Below, one piece after another: positions 52,775-61,061 of a stretch of 64,000 nucleotides of DNA (the first letter of the stretch is position 1; each line of letters opens with the position of its first letter). Made by a program: the position numbers and the translations under genes. The stretch comes from JAVVUJ01 sp964582545 (lineage in GTDB: Bacteria; Bacillota; Clostridia; Peptostreptococcales; Anaerovoracaceae), in contig CAZOSB010000004.1 in NCBI GenBank assembly GCA_964582545.1, positions 1 through 64,000 on the forward strand, read 5' to 3'. Below the pieces are notes generated by a model. The model was not told the origin of the DNA. It saw only the letters and a program-made list of their open reading frames with translations, and ran no database searches.

Positions 52775-54028
52775 TCATTTAGCACTTACACCGTTATCTG
52801 ATTGGATGTTCGTTTCCGGCATAAAGAATAAGGATACAACACCTAGCAGGAATATAATGGAAAGTATACCGATACCAAATCCTAAACCATGGGTTTTTGC
52901 CAATACTCCGATGGTAAAAGGTGCAAGTACAGCGCCAACTCCACGTCCGATGTTGAAGGCAAACCCACTGCCCGTTGCTCTGATTCTGTCAGGGAAAAGT
53001 GCTGAAAAGTAAGATCCAAAAAGTCCGAAAACTCCACCAAAACTGATACCCATTATCGGTCCAAGCCAGAAAATCCAGTCTGCAGAAGGCAAAATAATAT
53101 AACTGGGCACTAATATGGCATCAGCCAAAAAAGCGATCATCAAGGCTTTTCGATGTCCCACCTTTTCCGCTAAGAAGGCGTAAATATAGTAACCGGCAAA
53201 CGCACCGAGGAACATGAACATACTGAAATTAGCCATGGTAGCTAAACTTAATCCACGATCTTGAACCAGATAAGTGGGAATCCAAGAAAGAGCACCCCAG
53301 TAACCAGCCATCTGACATGCTGAAACAACACAAGCTAAAACTGTGACTTTAAGCATTCCACCTTTAAAACATTCGCCAAGACCCACCTTTTCTTTTACCT
53401 CATTGGCTTTTACTGGTGCTTTTTTAACCTCAGGAATAAACAAATAAAAGATAATTCCTACAACAATTGCACTACCGGTAAGAACAAAGATCATACGCCA
53501 GTTCACAACTCCAAGCATAAAACGACCCATTAAACCTGCCATAATGCCACCAAGAGCAAATGTACTGAGTACAAATCCGTTAGCTCTCGTTCGGAATCTG
53601 GGAGCCCAGTGTTCAGCTATCAAAGTAACCAAAGGACCCCAAAGACCCCCAAGACCAATACCTGCCAGGAATCGAAGAATCATCAGATGTTCCCAAGATG
53701 TGGCCCAATATACGGCAACAGTAAACACTCCAAATTCTATCAGCCCGATGGCTGCAGCTTTTTTTCTTCCATAATTATCTGCCACCCAACCAAAGACAAT
53801 ACCACCGATGGCGGTCCCAATCATGGTTGCTGAAGATAACAAACCGGCATTGGCTAATGCAATATCCATCTCCTTCATAATTACCGGCATAGATATGGCT
53901 AAGATTTGCAGATCCAAACTGTCGTATAAATAGGCCAAAGCACACAGCAATAGTACGCTCCAACGTTTATCAGATCCCGAGGATTCCGAATTTAAATGAG
54001 TATTGTTAGAAATTGTAGGTTGTGTCAT
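52775..54028 (-). CDS. MFS transporter (aromatic acid:H+ symporter-like)
   Basis: A 417-residue, 12-span major facilitator. The N-terminal span carries LAYLYDSLDLQILAISMP, reminiscent of the D-x-x-D-L-Q region of aromatic acid:H+ symporters, and the first loop has GWVADNYGRKKA. A long hydrophilic N-terminus precedes it. It lies on its own promoter with paired 11-bp repeats upstream (54157-54220). It is probably a second route for the island's substrate or for export of a product. Confidence 0.85.
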   Translation of the reverse strand: MTQPTISNNTHLNSESSGSDKRWSVLLLCALAYLYDSLDLQILAISMPVIMKEMDIALANAGLLSSATMIGTAIGGIVFGWVADNYGRKKAAAIGLIEFGVFTVAVYWATSWEHLMILRFLAGIGLGGLWGPLVTLIAEHWAPRFRTRANGFVLSTFALGGIMAGLMGRFMLGVVNWRMIFVLTGSAIVVGIIFYLFIPEVKKAPVKANEVKEKVGLGECFKGGMLKVTVLACVVSACQMAGYWGALSWIPTYLVQDRGLSLATMANFSMFMFLGAFAGYYIYAFLAEKVGHRKALMIAFLADAILVPSYIILPSADWIFWLGPIMGISFGGVFGLFGSYFSALFPDRIRATGSGFAFNIGRGVGAVLAPFTIGVLAKTHGLGFGIGILSIIFLLGVVSLFFMPETNIQSDNGVSAK

Positions 54029-54156
54029 TTTCTTATCCCTCCTTAATGATTAGTTGAAATTTGAAGTAACAATTATTTTTTATTTTAGTAATGAATTCTA
54101 GATAATTTCAAGGGTATTCCAATGCCTCCTTTACTGTTTATTAATTGATTTCACAC

Positions 54157-54220
54157 ATTATACAATCCTTTCTTCGCCATTGTAAACGGGGTATTGGAAA
54201 TCTTAATGCGGTCTTAATGC
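54157..54220 (-). promoter_or_regulatory. promoter with 11-bp direct repeats upstream of the MFS gene
   Basis: On the minus strand TTTACA (54181-54186) and TATAAT (54157-54162) are 18 bp apart. Fourteen bp further upstream, GCATTAAGA occurs twice with an 11-bp period (plus-strand TCTTAATGC at 54201-54209 and 54212-54220). An identical layout precedes the FMN enzyme gene (55410-55473). The 11-bp period is typical of OmpR/PhoB-family sites. The 54029-54326 interval otherwise shows no gene. Confidence 0.8.
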
Positions 54221-54326
54221 ATTCCGCAATACTTTATTATCATCTTTATATGTAAAGGCTTCCTAACAAAAAAAATGTTGTTTACTGCACTTATGAATGC
54301 ACCTTCATCATAAGGATATCGATTCT

Positions 54327-55361
54327 TTAATACATCTGTTTTTCTGGCCAAAATAACATGCTTTTATTAATGTTTTTTAAATCAGTTGCCCCGGTCATAT
54401 ACATGGCATCCACCAACTCCTGACCTATTTTTTCCGTGTAGATAGCAGCTCCTTCCGCTCCCCCTCCATAGGTTGCGGTGACATATGGTCGCCCGATAAG
54501 CGCCATATCTGCACCCAGGGCCAGTATTTTAAAAACATCTAATCCACTTCGGATACCACCATCGACAAATACTTTCACTCTACCGCCAACTGCTGCCGCA
54601 ATTGTAGGCAACACTTCCACTGCGGCAGGTAGTTGATCCATTGCCCTGCCACCATGGGTGGATACTACAATGGCTGCCGCTCCAGCAGCCATAGCCTTCT
54701 CCGCCGCATTAACCGTCATGATTCCCTTTATGATAACCGGTAGTTGTGTCAGAGCAATTATCTCAGCTAACTGTTCCACCGTCTTAGCCTGTACCGGAGG
54801 CTCTAAATTTCGCAATGCCGGAATGCCCAAAGCATCAATATCTATGCCTATAGCAATTGCACCATTCTCCTCAGCTGTCCTGATTCTTTTCTTTGCATCT
54901 TCTAAGGTACGAGGCTTAAAAGTAGGAATACCACAACCACAAGTTTTAACCGCTTCCATGGGATCATAATAGATATTTGGCTTGGGTCCGTCTGCGGTAA
55001 AAGCTGCAATTCCTGCATCTCGACAACCTGCCAGTAAATCCATGGTATAACGTCTGTCATCATAATAGGTTCCGAAATAAGTGTCTACAGAACCTATGGG
55101 TGCTGCCATAATTGGGTATTTCAGTGTTCTTCCGAAAAAATCACATTGCGTTTTGACCTCAACGGATTGATAGATGGTGTCAGTATGAATTTTTATCTCC
55201 TGAAGCTTTTTGTAATTTCTGGTAAAAGAATCCCCCGTACCTTTCGCTCCCGGCCCCGGAATTATATTCCTACATGCAACGCCATCACAAATGGGACACT
55301 GTTTGCACTTGTCATTCATATTTTTTTTAGCATTTTCTAATACTTCTTGATAAGTTATCAT
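54327..55361 (-). CDS. FMN-dependent alpha-hydroxy-acid oxidase-like protein
   Basis: A 344-residue TIM-barrel flavoprotein of the lactate/glycolate oxidase superfamily. Seen: YPIMAAPIGSVDTYFG (FMN phosphate site), the base-bearing STHGGRAMDQLPA (usually S/N-N-HGGRxLD; here Thr replaces Asn), and VFVDGGIRSGLDVFKILALGA. An N-terminal Cys-rich motif CKQCPICDGVACRN is present, as in several clostridial members, perhaps a metal site. It might oxidise a 2-hydroxy acid. It has its own regulated promoter and is unlinked to a transporter operon. Confidence 0.85.
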   Translation of the reverse strand: MITYQEVLENAKKNMNDKCKQCPICDGVACRNIIPGPGAKGTGDSFTRNYKKLQEIKIHTDTIYQSVEVKTQCDFFGRTLKYPIMAAPIGSVDTYFGTYYDDRRYTMDLLAGCRDAGIAAFTADGPKPNIYYDPMEAVKTCGCGIPTFKPRTLEDAKKRIRTAEENGAIAIGIDIDALGIPALRNLEPPVQAKTVEQLAEIIALTQLPVIIKGIMTVNAAEKAMAAGAAAIVVSTHGGRAMDQLPAAVEVLPTIAAAVGGRVKVFVDGGIRSGLDVFKILALGADMALIGRPYVTATYGGGAEGAAIYTEKIGQELVDAMYMTGATDLKNINKSMLFWPEKQMY

Positions 55362-55409
55362 TTTCCTTCTCCTCCTATTAATTTAGGTAAACCGAACAAT
55401 TGATTTCCT

Positions 55410-55473
55410 ATTGTACTCTTATTGCATCTCCTTTGTAAACGGACTATCCACAATCTTAATGCCGTTTTAACGA
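55410..55473 (-). promoter_or_regulatory. promoter with 11-bp repeats upstream of the FMN enzyme gene
   Basis: On the minus strand TTTACA (55434-55439) and TACAAT (55410-55415) are 18 bp apart, with the repeat pair TCTTAATGC (55454-55462) and TTTTAACGA (55465-55473) exactly 14 bp upstream, 11 bp apart. A third TTAA-type match follows at 55485. This mirrors the MFS promoter element base for base in layout. Confidence 0.78.
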
Positions 55474-55621
55474 GTTTCCCATAACCTTAATCATTCTCTT
55501 TATATCCAAGCGAAAAAAGCACCAGATAAATCAAATTAACCTGTACGAAGTATCCGCTTAGAAAAATATTTTTAAATTAAGATAAATATTCTTAGACCTA
55601 TGTTTATCTAACCTAATCCAT

Positions 55622-55651
55622 GGTATAATCCATAGAAAAATGGATTATACC
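55622..55651 (+). promoter_or_regulatory. 12-bp perfect palindrome at the mocA promoter
   Basis: GGTATAATCCAT (55622-55633) and ATGGATTATACC (55640-55651) are perfect inverted repeats around AGAAAA. A TATAAT box lies inside the left arm and the mocA-type start is 22 bases downstream. It may be an operator or a leader hairpin. Together with the promoter at 55410-55473 this accounts for the 311-bp gap 55362-55672. Confidence 0.65.
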
Positions 55652-55672
55652 CTTTAGCAAAAGGAGCAATGT

Positions 55673-56359
55673 ATGTTTGAAAAAACGTCTAGTGATGTCC
55701 AGACAATATTTAATGGTACCTCTTCAGAATTACCACCGGATACTGAATTTCCCTTATGCTGTGTCATTATGGCAGCCGGAATTTCTCAAAGGTTTCAGGA
55801 ACTTGACACTGACAATAAACTGTTGGTGGAATTCAAAGGAAAACCCATGCTTCAATGGGCGTTGGATAATTTTGCACAATTGAACTGCCATTCCAGAATC
55901 GTTGTGGCAAGGAAAGATGAGATAGGAAGTATGGTTCCCCAAGATTCTTTTCAAGTCATTTGGAACACCGGAGAGAATTTATCTCCTACTGTCACCATCC
56001 GAAAGGCAATTTTAGCCGTGCCGCAAGATTCAATGGGTTGCCTCTTTGCGGTGGGTGATCAGCCTTTTCTTACCCATTCCAGCATTCGTAGGCTGTGTGA
56101 AGTATTTCAGGAGAATCCGGATAAAATTGTCTCCCTCTCCTGGAATCAGAAAAGAGGAAATCCGGTTATATTTCCCCGTTCCCTCTTTCCTGAACTATTA
56201 GCTCTTGAAGATGGATTGTCAGGTAGGTACGTCCTTAACCGCCATCCAGAGCTCCTGATATTGGTGGAAGTCCATAACCCTGAGGAATTGATGGACATTG
56301 ATACCCGCCAGCAATATACAGATGCTTGTAATGGACGCCATCCTAGAACCCATCCTTGA
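55673..56359 (+). CDS. mocA: molybdenum cofactor cytidylyltransferase-like NTP transferase
   Basis: A 228-residue nucleotidyltransferase with the nucleotide loop CCVIMAAGISQRFQELDTDNKLLVEF and metal/substrate motifs CLFAVGDQPFLTHSS and GNPVIFPRSLFPEL. MocA-type enzymes convert molybdopterin to its cytosine dinucleotide form for xanthine-dehydrogenase-like enzymes. AAGGAG lies before the ATG. It is a single gene with a palindromic promoter, divergent from the FMN enzyme. Confidence 0.88.
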   Translation: MFEKTSSDVQTIFNGTSSELPPDTEFPLCCVIMAAGISQRFQELDTDNKLLVEFKGKPMLQWALDNFAQLNCHSRIVVARKDEIGSMVPQDSFQVIWNTGENLSPTVTIRKAILAVPQDSMGCLFAVGDQPFLTHSSIRRLCEVFQENPDKIVSLSWNQKRGNPVIFPRSLFPELLALEDGLSGRYVLNRHPELLILVEVHNPEELMDIDTRQQYTDACNGRHPRTHP

Positions 56360-56558
56360 CTTTTATCTGTAATATAATATACAATATACATGCAAGTAAA
56401 TTAATTAAAACCCTTGCACTTTTGAATTAAAAAATGCTTTTTATAAGCTTTAAAATTAAAGATTTTTTTACTTGCTCAGTAAGCCTTAATTCACATAAAG
56501 TTAAGGATTTTAAGGCAATGGACTTCATTTTATGTTGAAAATCACCTGAGGTAAAGCT

Positions 56559-57704
56559 ATGAATGTTTCCGATAGTTTTGAACAAAATAGAGATATCATT
56601 TTAACTCCCGGTGGAATGATGCCTTCAGATTTTCCCGAGATCAATTCTAATTTGCGCGATAGTTTTTTTCTTTTTTTTGTTCTATTGGTCGTCTCTTTGA
56701 TGGGCGCCAGTTTATGGGAGCTGGGTTTTAATGATACTGCTATTATCAGTGTGTATCTGCTAGGAATCTTATGTGTTTCTATTATTTGTGCACCTAGAGT
56801 CTTTGGTATTCTAGCAACAATATTTAGCTTTTTAATATTTGATTTTCTTTTTGCGAAACCACTCTACTCATTTTATATAGATGATAAAGGATATCTAATT
56901 GCCTTTGCGATTATGATTTATACATCTTTTTTTATCAACAATCAGTTAACCCGGGTGAAAGAACAGATTAAAAAGTCGGCGGAAATGGCTGCCCGTGCAG
57001 AACAGGAAGAACTGCGATCTACACTTTTAAGATCAATCTCTCATGATTTGCGTACACCACTTACCACTATCTCTGGAAATGCAAGCATTTTATTGTTTAA
57101 TTCCTACGCTCTCGATGAAACAAAAAAGACAGAGCTTTACACCTCTATCTATAATGACTCCCTTTGGCTCAATAGCTTGGTTGAAAATCTTCTCTCCATT
57201 ACACGAATTGAAGAAGGAAAAATGAGTTTGAATCTACAAGCAGAATTGCTGACAGAAGTAATCGATGAAGCTCTTAAGCATATTTCTGTCAAAACCCATC
57301 AGCATACAATCAGCGTAAAGGTCAATGATGAACTGCTGATGGCAGCCATGGATTTACGTTTGATTCTTCAGGTCATCATTAACATTGTTGAAAATGCCAT
57401 TAAATATACTCCCCCCGGGACTGAGGTAGTCATCACTGCCAAACGCTCCAACCATAAGGTAGTGGTTGAAATTTCAGATAACGGAAATGGGATACCTGAC
57501 GATAAGAAGAACTTGGTCTTTGATATGTTTTTCTCCGAAGGGAACAGTTTCGGCGACAATCGACGTGGTCTGGGTCTGGGGTTGGCTCTCTGCAAAGCCA
57601 TTTTAACCGCTCATGGGGAAACCATATATATTAGGGATAATGTTCCTAAAGGTACTGTTTTTGAGTTTACTTTAAATGCTGTGGAGGTGAATTGTTTTGA
57701 ATAA
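56559..57704 (+). CDS. KdpD-like sensor histidine kinase lacking the KdpD/USP domains
   Basis: A 381-residue kinase with four close-spaced membrane helices of the DUF4118 type (about residues 35-130), then HisKA with phospho-acceptor His in LLRSISHDLRTPLTT near 165, N box IVENAIKYTPPGTEV, and G boxes DNGNGIPDD and GLGLGLALCKAI. Normal KdpD (about 900 residues) has an N-terminal KdpD-USP region and a GAF domain; none is present here. It overlaps the response regulator by 8 bases. No kdpFABC genes lie nearby, so it probably senses something other than potassium. Confidence 0.85.
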   Translation: MNVSDSFEQNRDIILTPGGMMPSDFPEINSNLRDSFFLFFVLLVVSLMGASLWELGFNDTAIISVYLLGILCVSIICAPRVFGILATIFSFLIFDFLFAKPLYSFYIDDKGYLIAFAIMIYTSFFINNQLTRVKEQIKKSAEMAARAEQEELRSTLLRSISHDLRTPLTTISGNASILLFNSYALDETKKTELYTSIYNDSLWLNSLVENLLSITRIEEGKMSLNLQAELLTEVIDEALKHISVKTHQHTISVKVNDELLMAAMDLRLILQVIINIVENAIKYTPPGTEVVITAKRSNHKVVVEISDNGNGIPDDKKNLVFDMFFSEGNSFGDNRRGLGLGLALCKAILTAHGETIYIRDNVPKGTVFEFTLNAVEVNCFE

Positions 57705-58440
57705 ACCACTCTTCTTAATCGTTGAGGATGATAAAGCTGTTCGCAATTTAATTGCTACCACCTTGGAAATTCATGGGTATCAATATCGAACGGCAAAAAC
57801 TGGCACGGAAGCCATATCTGAGATGGTTTCATTTCAGCCGGATTTAATGATCTTGGATTTAGGTTTGCCCGATATGAACGGTTCTGACATAATCCGTAAA
57901 GTTCGGACTTGGTCAACCTTACCGATTATAGTAGTAAGTGCCAGAAGTGACTCAAATGATAAAATTGCCGCTTTGGATGCCGGTGCAGATGACTACTTGA
58001 CGAAACCATTCAGCGTGGATGAGCTACTGGCAAGAATAAGGGTTGCTTTGAGGCACTTAGAACGACAGGAGGATGGAACACAAACCGCTTCATTATTTAT
58101 CAATGGAAAATTAAAAATCGATTATTCGTCAGGTTGTGTTTTCGTAAATGAAAAAGAGATACACTTAACTCCAATTGAGTATCGCTTGCTTTGTCTTCTT
58201 GCACAGAATATCGGAAAAGTTCTCACACGAAATTACATTATTGAAAAAATTTGGGGCAATGCCCTCCCCATGGAAATAGCATCCCTTCGAGTATTTATGA
58301 CAACTTTACGAAAAAAAATCGAACCTTTGCCATCTAATCCGATTTACATTCAAACCCATATCGGTATCGGCTATCGAATGCTGCAACAGTCTACCCAGGA
58401 AGAGGAGTGTCAAGATCAGAATGAAATTCACGAAACTTAA
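57697..58440 (+). CDS. KdpE/OmpR-family response regulator
   Basis: A 247-residue regulator. The receiver domain covers residues 1-120 with phospho-acceptor Asp in LMILDLGLPDMNGS and the Lys in DDYLTKPFSVDEL; a winged-helix DNA-binding domain covers about 145-235 (LTPIEYRLLCLLAQNIGKVL and IGIGYRML). It overlaps the sensor kinase (8 bases) and yqeC (20 bases), so it is locked into the molybdenum island. It is a good candidate to bind the 11-bp repeats upstream of the MFS and FMN-enzyme genes. Confidence 0.92.
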   Translation: MNKPLFLIVEDDKAVRNLIATTLEIHGYQYRTAKTGTEAISEMVSFQPDLMILDLGLPDMNGSDIIRKVRTWSTLPIIVVSARSDSNDKIAALDAGADDYLTKPFSVDELLARIRVALRHLERQEDGTQTASLFINGKLKIDYSSGCVFVNEKEIHLTPIEYRLLCLLAQNIGKVLTRNYIIEKIWGNALPMEIASLRVFMTTLRKKIEPLPSNPIYIQTHIGIGYRMLQQSTQEEECQDQNEIHET

Positions 58441-59170
58441 AGATGCATTTTCTTTACCATTGGGGGGGAAATGTATTTCCATTCTTGGTGCTGGCGGAAA
58501 AACTTCACTGATGTTTCAGTTGGCTCATGAGCTTAGCGAAACAGGATTAAGGTGTGTGGTTACAACCACCACACGTATTTATCAGCCTACGTCAGAGCAG
58601 GCTATCACCATTGCCGATGACAATCCCGATGCCAAAAAAGCCCTTACCCTTGCTTTAAAGGAAAATTTTCCTGTGGCCATCGGCTCTCTTGAAGATTCTA
58701 CCGGCAAACTCTGCTTGCCGTCCAAAGATTTACTGCTTTCTGCTTGGAATCAGGCTGATTGGATTCTTGTTGAAGCAGACGGTTCACGTCATTTGCCTAT
58801 GAAGGTTCCCGCTTCTCACGAGCCTAGAATCTATGAACCCTCGGATGTGGTTATAGCCTTAGCAGGTTTAAGCGCCTTAGGAAAACCCCTTTGCCAAGTC
58901 TGTCAGCGTGCAAATTTAGCGGCTGCAATTTTAGGAATCCCCCTTGACACTCTCGTTACCCCATGGATATTGGCTAGAACATTAACGTCAGAACATGGTC
59001 AATTTAAAGATGTAAAGAACCCTTCACGCTTTTTAATATTTCTCAATCAAGCTGATGATAAAACCCTTTGTGATCTTGCAGAAGAAACCGCTTTCCATAT
59101 CAAATCCTTTCTTCCAGGGTGCCCGGTAGTGGCAGGTTCCTTACGAAATGGTCATATTTTTACCTGCTGA
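58421..59170 (+). CDS. yqeC: selenium cofactor biosynthesis protein YqeC
   Basis: A 249-residue protein with a P-loop-like ILGAGGKTSLMFQLAHEL near residue 21, TTTTRIYQP and VEADGSRHLPMKVPASHEPRIY near residue 120, which match YqeC. The family is a marker of selenium-dependent molybdenum hydroxylases together with YqeB and SelD. It is translationally linked to the two-component genes and convergent with the MoCF-domain gene. No SelD is seen in this window. Confidence 0.92.
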   Translation: MKFTKLKDAFSLPLGGKCISILGAGGKTSLMFQLAHELSETGLRCVVTTTTRIYQPTSEQAITIADDNPDAKKALTLALKENFPVAIGSLEDSTGKLCLPSKDLLLSAWNQADWILVEADGSRHLPMKVPASHEPRIYEPSDVVIALAGLSALGKPLCQVCQRANLAAAILGIPLDTLVTPWILARTLTSEHGQFKDVKNPSRFLIFLNQADDKTLCDLAEETAFHIKSFLPGCPVVAGSLRNGHIFTC

Positions 59171-59174
59171 TCTT

Positions 59175-60191
59175 CTATTTTCCAAATTCGCAATTTGGAT
59201 AACTGCATTCAGTACAATTCTGGCAGAGACCACCATGGGCAAACTTTTTAATATCTGTTCTCGTTACCCTTTCGCCTGCAAGAATTCTAGGAACGATCAG
59301 GTCAAATATGCTGACCCTGCTATACATAACACATCCGGGCAACCCCAGTATAGGTGTTTCCCCTATGTAAGCCAACATAAACATAGCACCGGGTAACACT
59401 GGTGCACCGTATGTAACAATGTTTCCTCCCGCCGTTCTGATTCCCGTAGGTGTCTTATCGTCCGGGTCTACAGACATGCCGCCGGTGACACAAATCATAT
59501 CAACCCCATCCTCTACCAACTTTTTAATATAATCTGCAATCATATGCTCATCATCATCGGCAACTAGTTGTGTTACAACGGTGCAACCCAAATCACTGAA
59601 CTTCTTTTGCAGAATCGGTCCAAAGGAATCTTTAATTTTTCCGGTATAGATCTCACTTCCGGTTGTTACCATGCCAACTTTAAAGGATTTTAATGGAACA
59701 ATCTCAACCATAGGTCGATTTTGCAGAAGCCGCTCCGCTCCCTCTACAAGATTTTGACTTACAAATAAGGGTATGACTCTAGTTGCTGCAACCTTTTTCC
59801 CTGGCTTTACGATTTGATTTTCATGGATGGAAGCAAACATAATTTCATCCTGATCTATCAATTGATTTAGCATGGCAGTATTTATCTTCAACAATCCATC
59901 CTCATCCGCAATTAGTTCTATTTTACCTTCCCTGGGAGCCGTAAGGCGGATTCCTTTCCCTGCCGCCGCCTCTGCAATCCGAGTTGCGGCTTCGTCCTCA
60001 TGGATATCAGTTTCTTCTTTATCCACCACATAAATATTCCTTTTACCCATGCTGAGCAAAACATCCACATCATCTTTTGTTATAATATGTCCTTTTTTAA
60101 AACGGCTACCCTTAAACACTCCGGGAATAATCTGAGTCATATCATGTACTAAAACTTTACCGATTGCCTCATCTACTGAAACTTCTTTCAT
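59175..60191 (-). CDS. molybdopterin-binding (MoCF-domain) protein with Cys-rich tail
   Basis: A 338-residue protein. The C-terminal two-thirds hold a MoaB/MogA-type molybdopterin-binding domain (FKVGMVTTGSEIYTGKIKD, VDMICVTGGMSVDPDDKTP, PVLPGAMFMLAYIGETPILGLPG). The last 19 residues carry CQNCTECSYPNCEFGK, a possible metal or cluster site. The N-terminus is a SAF-like barrel. It is probably a cofactor-loading or modification factor, co-transcribed with modABC and xdhC. It is not a complete MoeA. Confidence 0.85.
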   Translation of the reverse strand: MKEVSVDEAIGKVLVHDMTQIIPGVFKGSRFKKGHIITKDDVDVLLSMGKRNIYVVDKEETDIHEDEAATRIAEAAAGKGIRLTAPREGKIELIADEDGLLKINTAMLNQLIDQDEIMFASIHENQIVKPGKKVAATRVIPLFVSQNLVEGAERLLQNRPMVEIVPLKSFKVGMVTTGSEIYTGKIKDSFGPILQKKFSDLGCTVVTQLVADDDEHMIADYIKKLVEDGVDMICVTGGMSVDPDDKTPTGIRTAGGNIVTYGAPVLPGAMFMLAYIGETPILGLPGCVMYSRVSIFDLIVPRILAGERVTRTDIKKFAHGGLCQNCTECSYPNCEFGK

Positions 60192-60239
60192 AGTATGCTC
60201 CTTTCACCTGCTTCTTTCAACTTAATATTATATTTTGCC

Positions 60240-61061
60240 TTATCTTTCTCCATGACCTGCACGAACCTTTATCATTTCTCCGGCTATACTTATGGCTATC
60301 TCTTCAGGAGTTTCTGCAAAGATATTCATCCCAATAGGGGAGTATACTTTCGCCAGTTCCTCTTGACTAAATCCATCCTCCTGAAGCATCCGATATACCT
60401 CGGTCACCTTTTTCTTGCTTCCAATCATCCCTACATAAGCAGCGGGGCTTTTCAGTGCTTGTTTCAAGACATGGTAGTCACCGCTGTGTCCTCTTGTTAA
60501 AATAACAACATAACTGTTCTGATCGGTTTTAATCGTCTGGTAAGCATTGGAAAATTTGTCAATCGCCACAACCTCATCTGCCTGCGGAAAATTTTCAATA
60601 TTTGCGAATTCCGGTCGGTCATCGATCACTTTGGTGGCAAAGTCTACATACCGCAGGATTGGCTCAAGGGCCTGTCCAACATGACCTGCTCCAAAAATAT
60701 AAGCTGTAGCCTTCTCACCAAATTCATCCATAAAGTTTTTGGGATCGGAGGCATCCACAAATTCGACACTGATATCCGCATCTCCTCCACATCTCATATC
60801 AATTCCATCTTGTTCCTCAGGTTTTAACTTGAAATGATAAAGCTTACACTCTCTGGTTTTAAAAGCACTGGGTAAAATCTTCTCCACTTCAGCTTCTAGC
60901 TTGCCACCGCCTACAGTACCATATCGCTCTCCATTCTGCCTCATAATCAACCAGGCACCTTTTTTCCGCGGTGTGGATCCTTTGGTATCAACAACCTTTG
61001 CAATGACAAAACTTTCTCCATTTTTGATAAGATTTCTTCCCATTTCAATTGTCTTATTCAT
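60240..61061 (-). CDS. xdhC: XdhC/CoxI-family molybdenum cofactor sulfurtransferase/insertase
   Basis: A 273-residue protein with the N-terminal XdhC domain (VVDTKGSTPRKKGAWLIM, GTVGGGKLEAEV, MRCGGDADISVEF) and the C-terminal Rossmann domain (AYIFGAGHVGQALEPIL). The family binds molybdenum cofactor, protects it, and helps sulfuration and insertion into hydroxylases. AGGAGG precedes the ATG, which immediately follows the modC stop, so it belongs to the modABC-xdhC unit. Confidence 0.94.
   Translation of the reverse strand: MNKTIEMGRNLIKNGESFVIAKVVDTKGSTPRKKGAWLIMRQNGERYGTVGGGKLEAEVEKILPSAFKTRECKLYHFKLKPEEQDGIDMRCGGDADISVEFVDASDPKNFMDEFGEKATAYIFGAGHVGQALEPILRYVDFATKVIDDRPEFANIENFPQADEVVAIDKFSNAYQTIKTDQNSYVVILTRGHSGDYHVLKQALKSPAAYVGMIGSKKKVTEVYRMLQEDGFSQEELAKVYSPIGMNIFAETPEEIAISIAGEMIKVRAGHGER

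Noticed and set aside
56559..58440. Potassium-responsive KdpDE system
   Set aside because: No kdpFABC genes in the window and the kinase lacks the KdpD and USP domains, so a potassium role is not supported.
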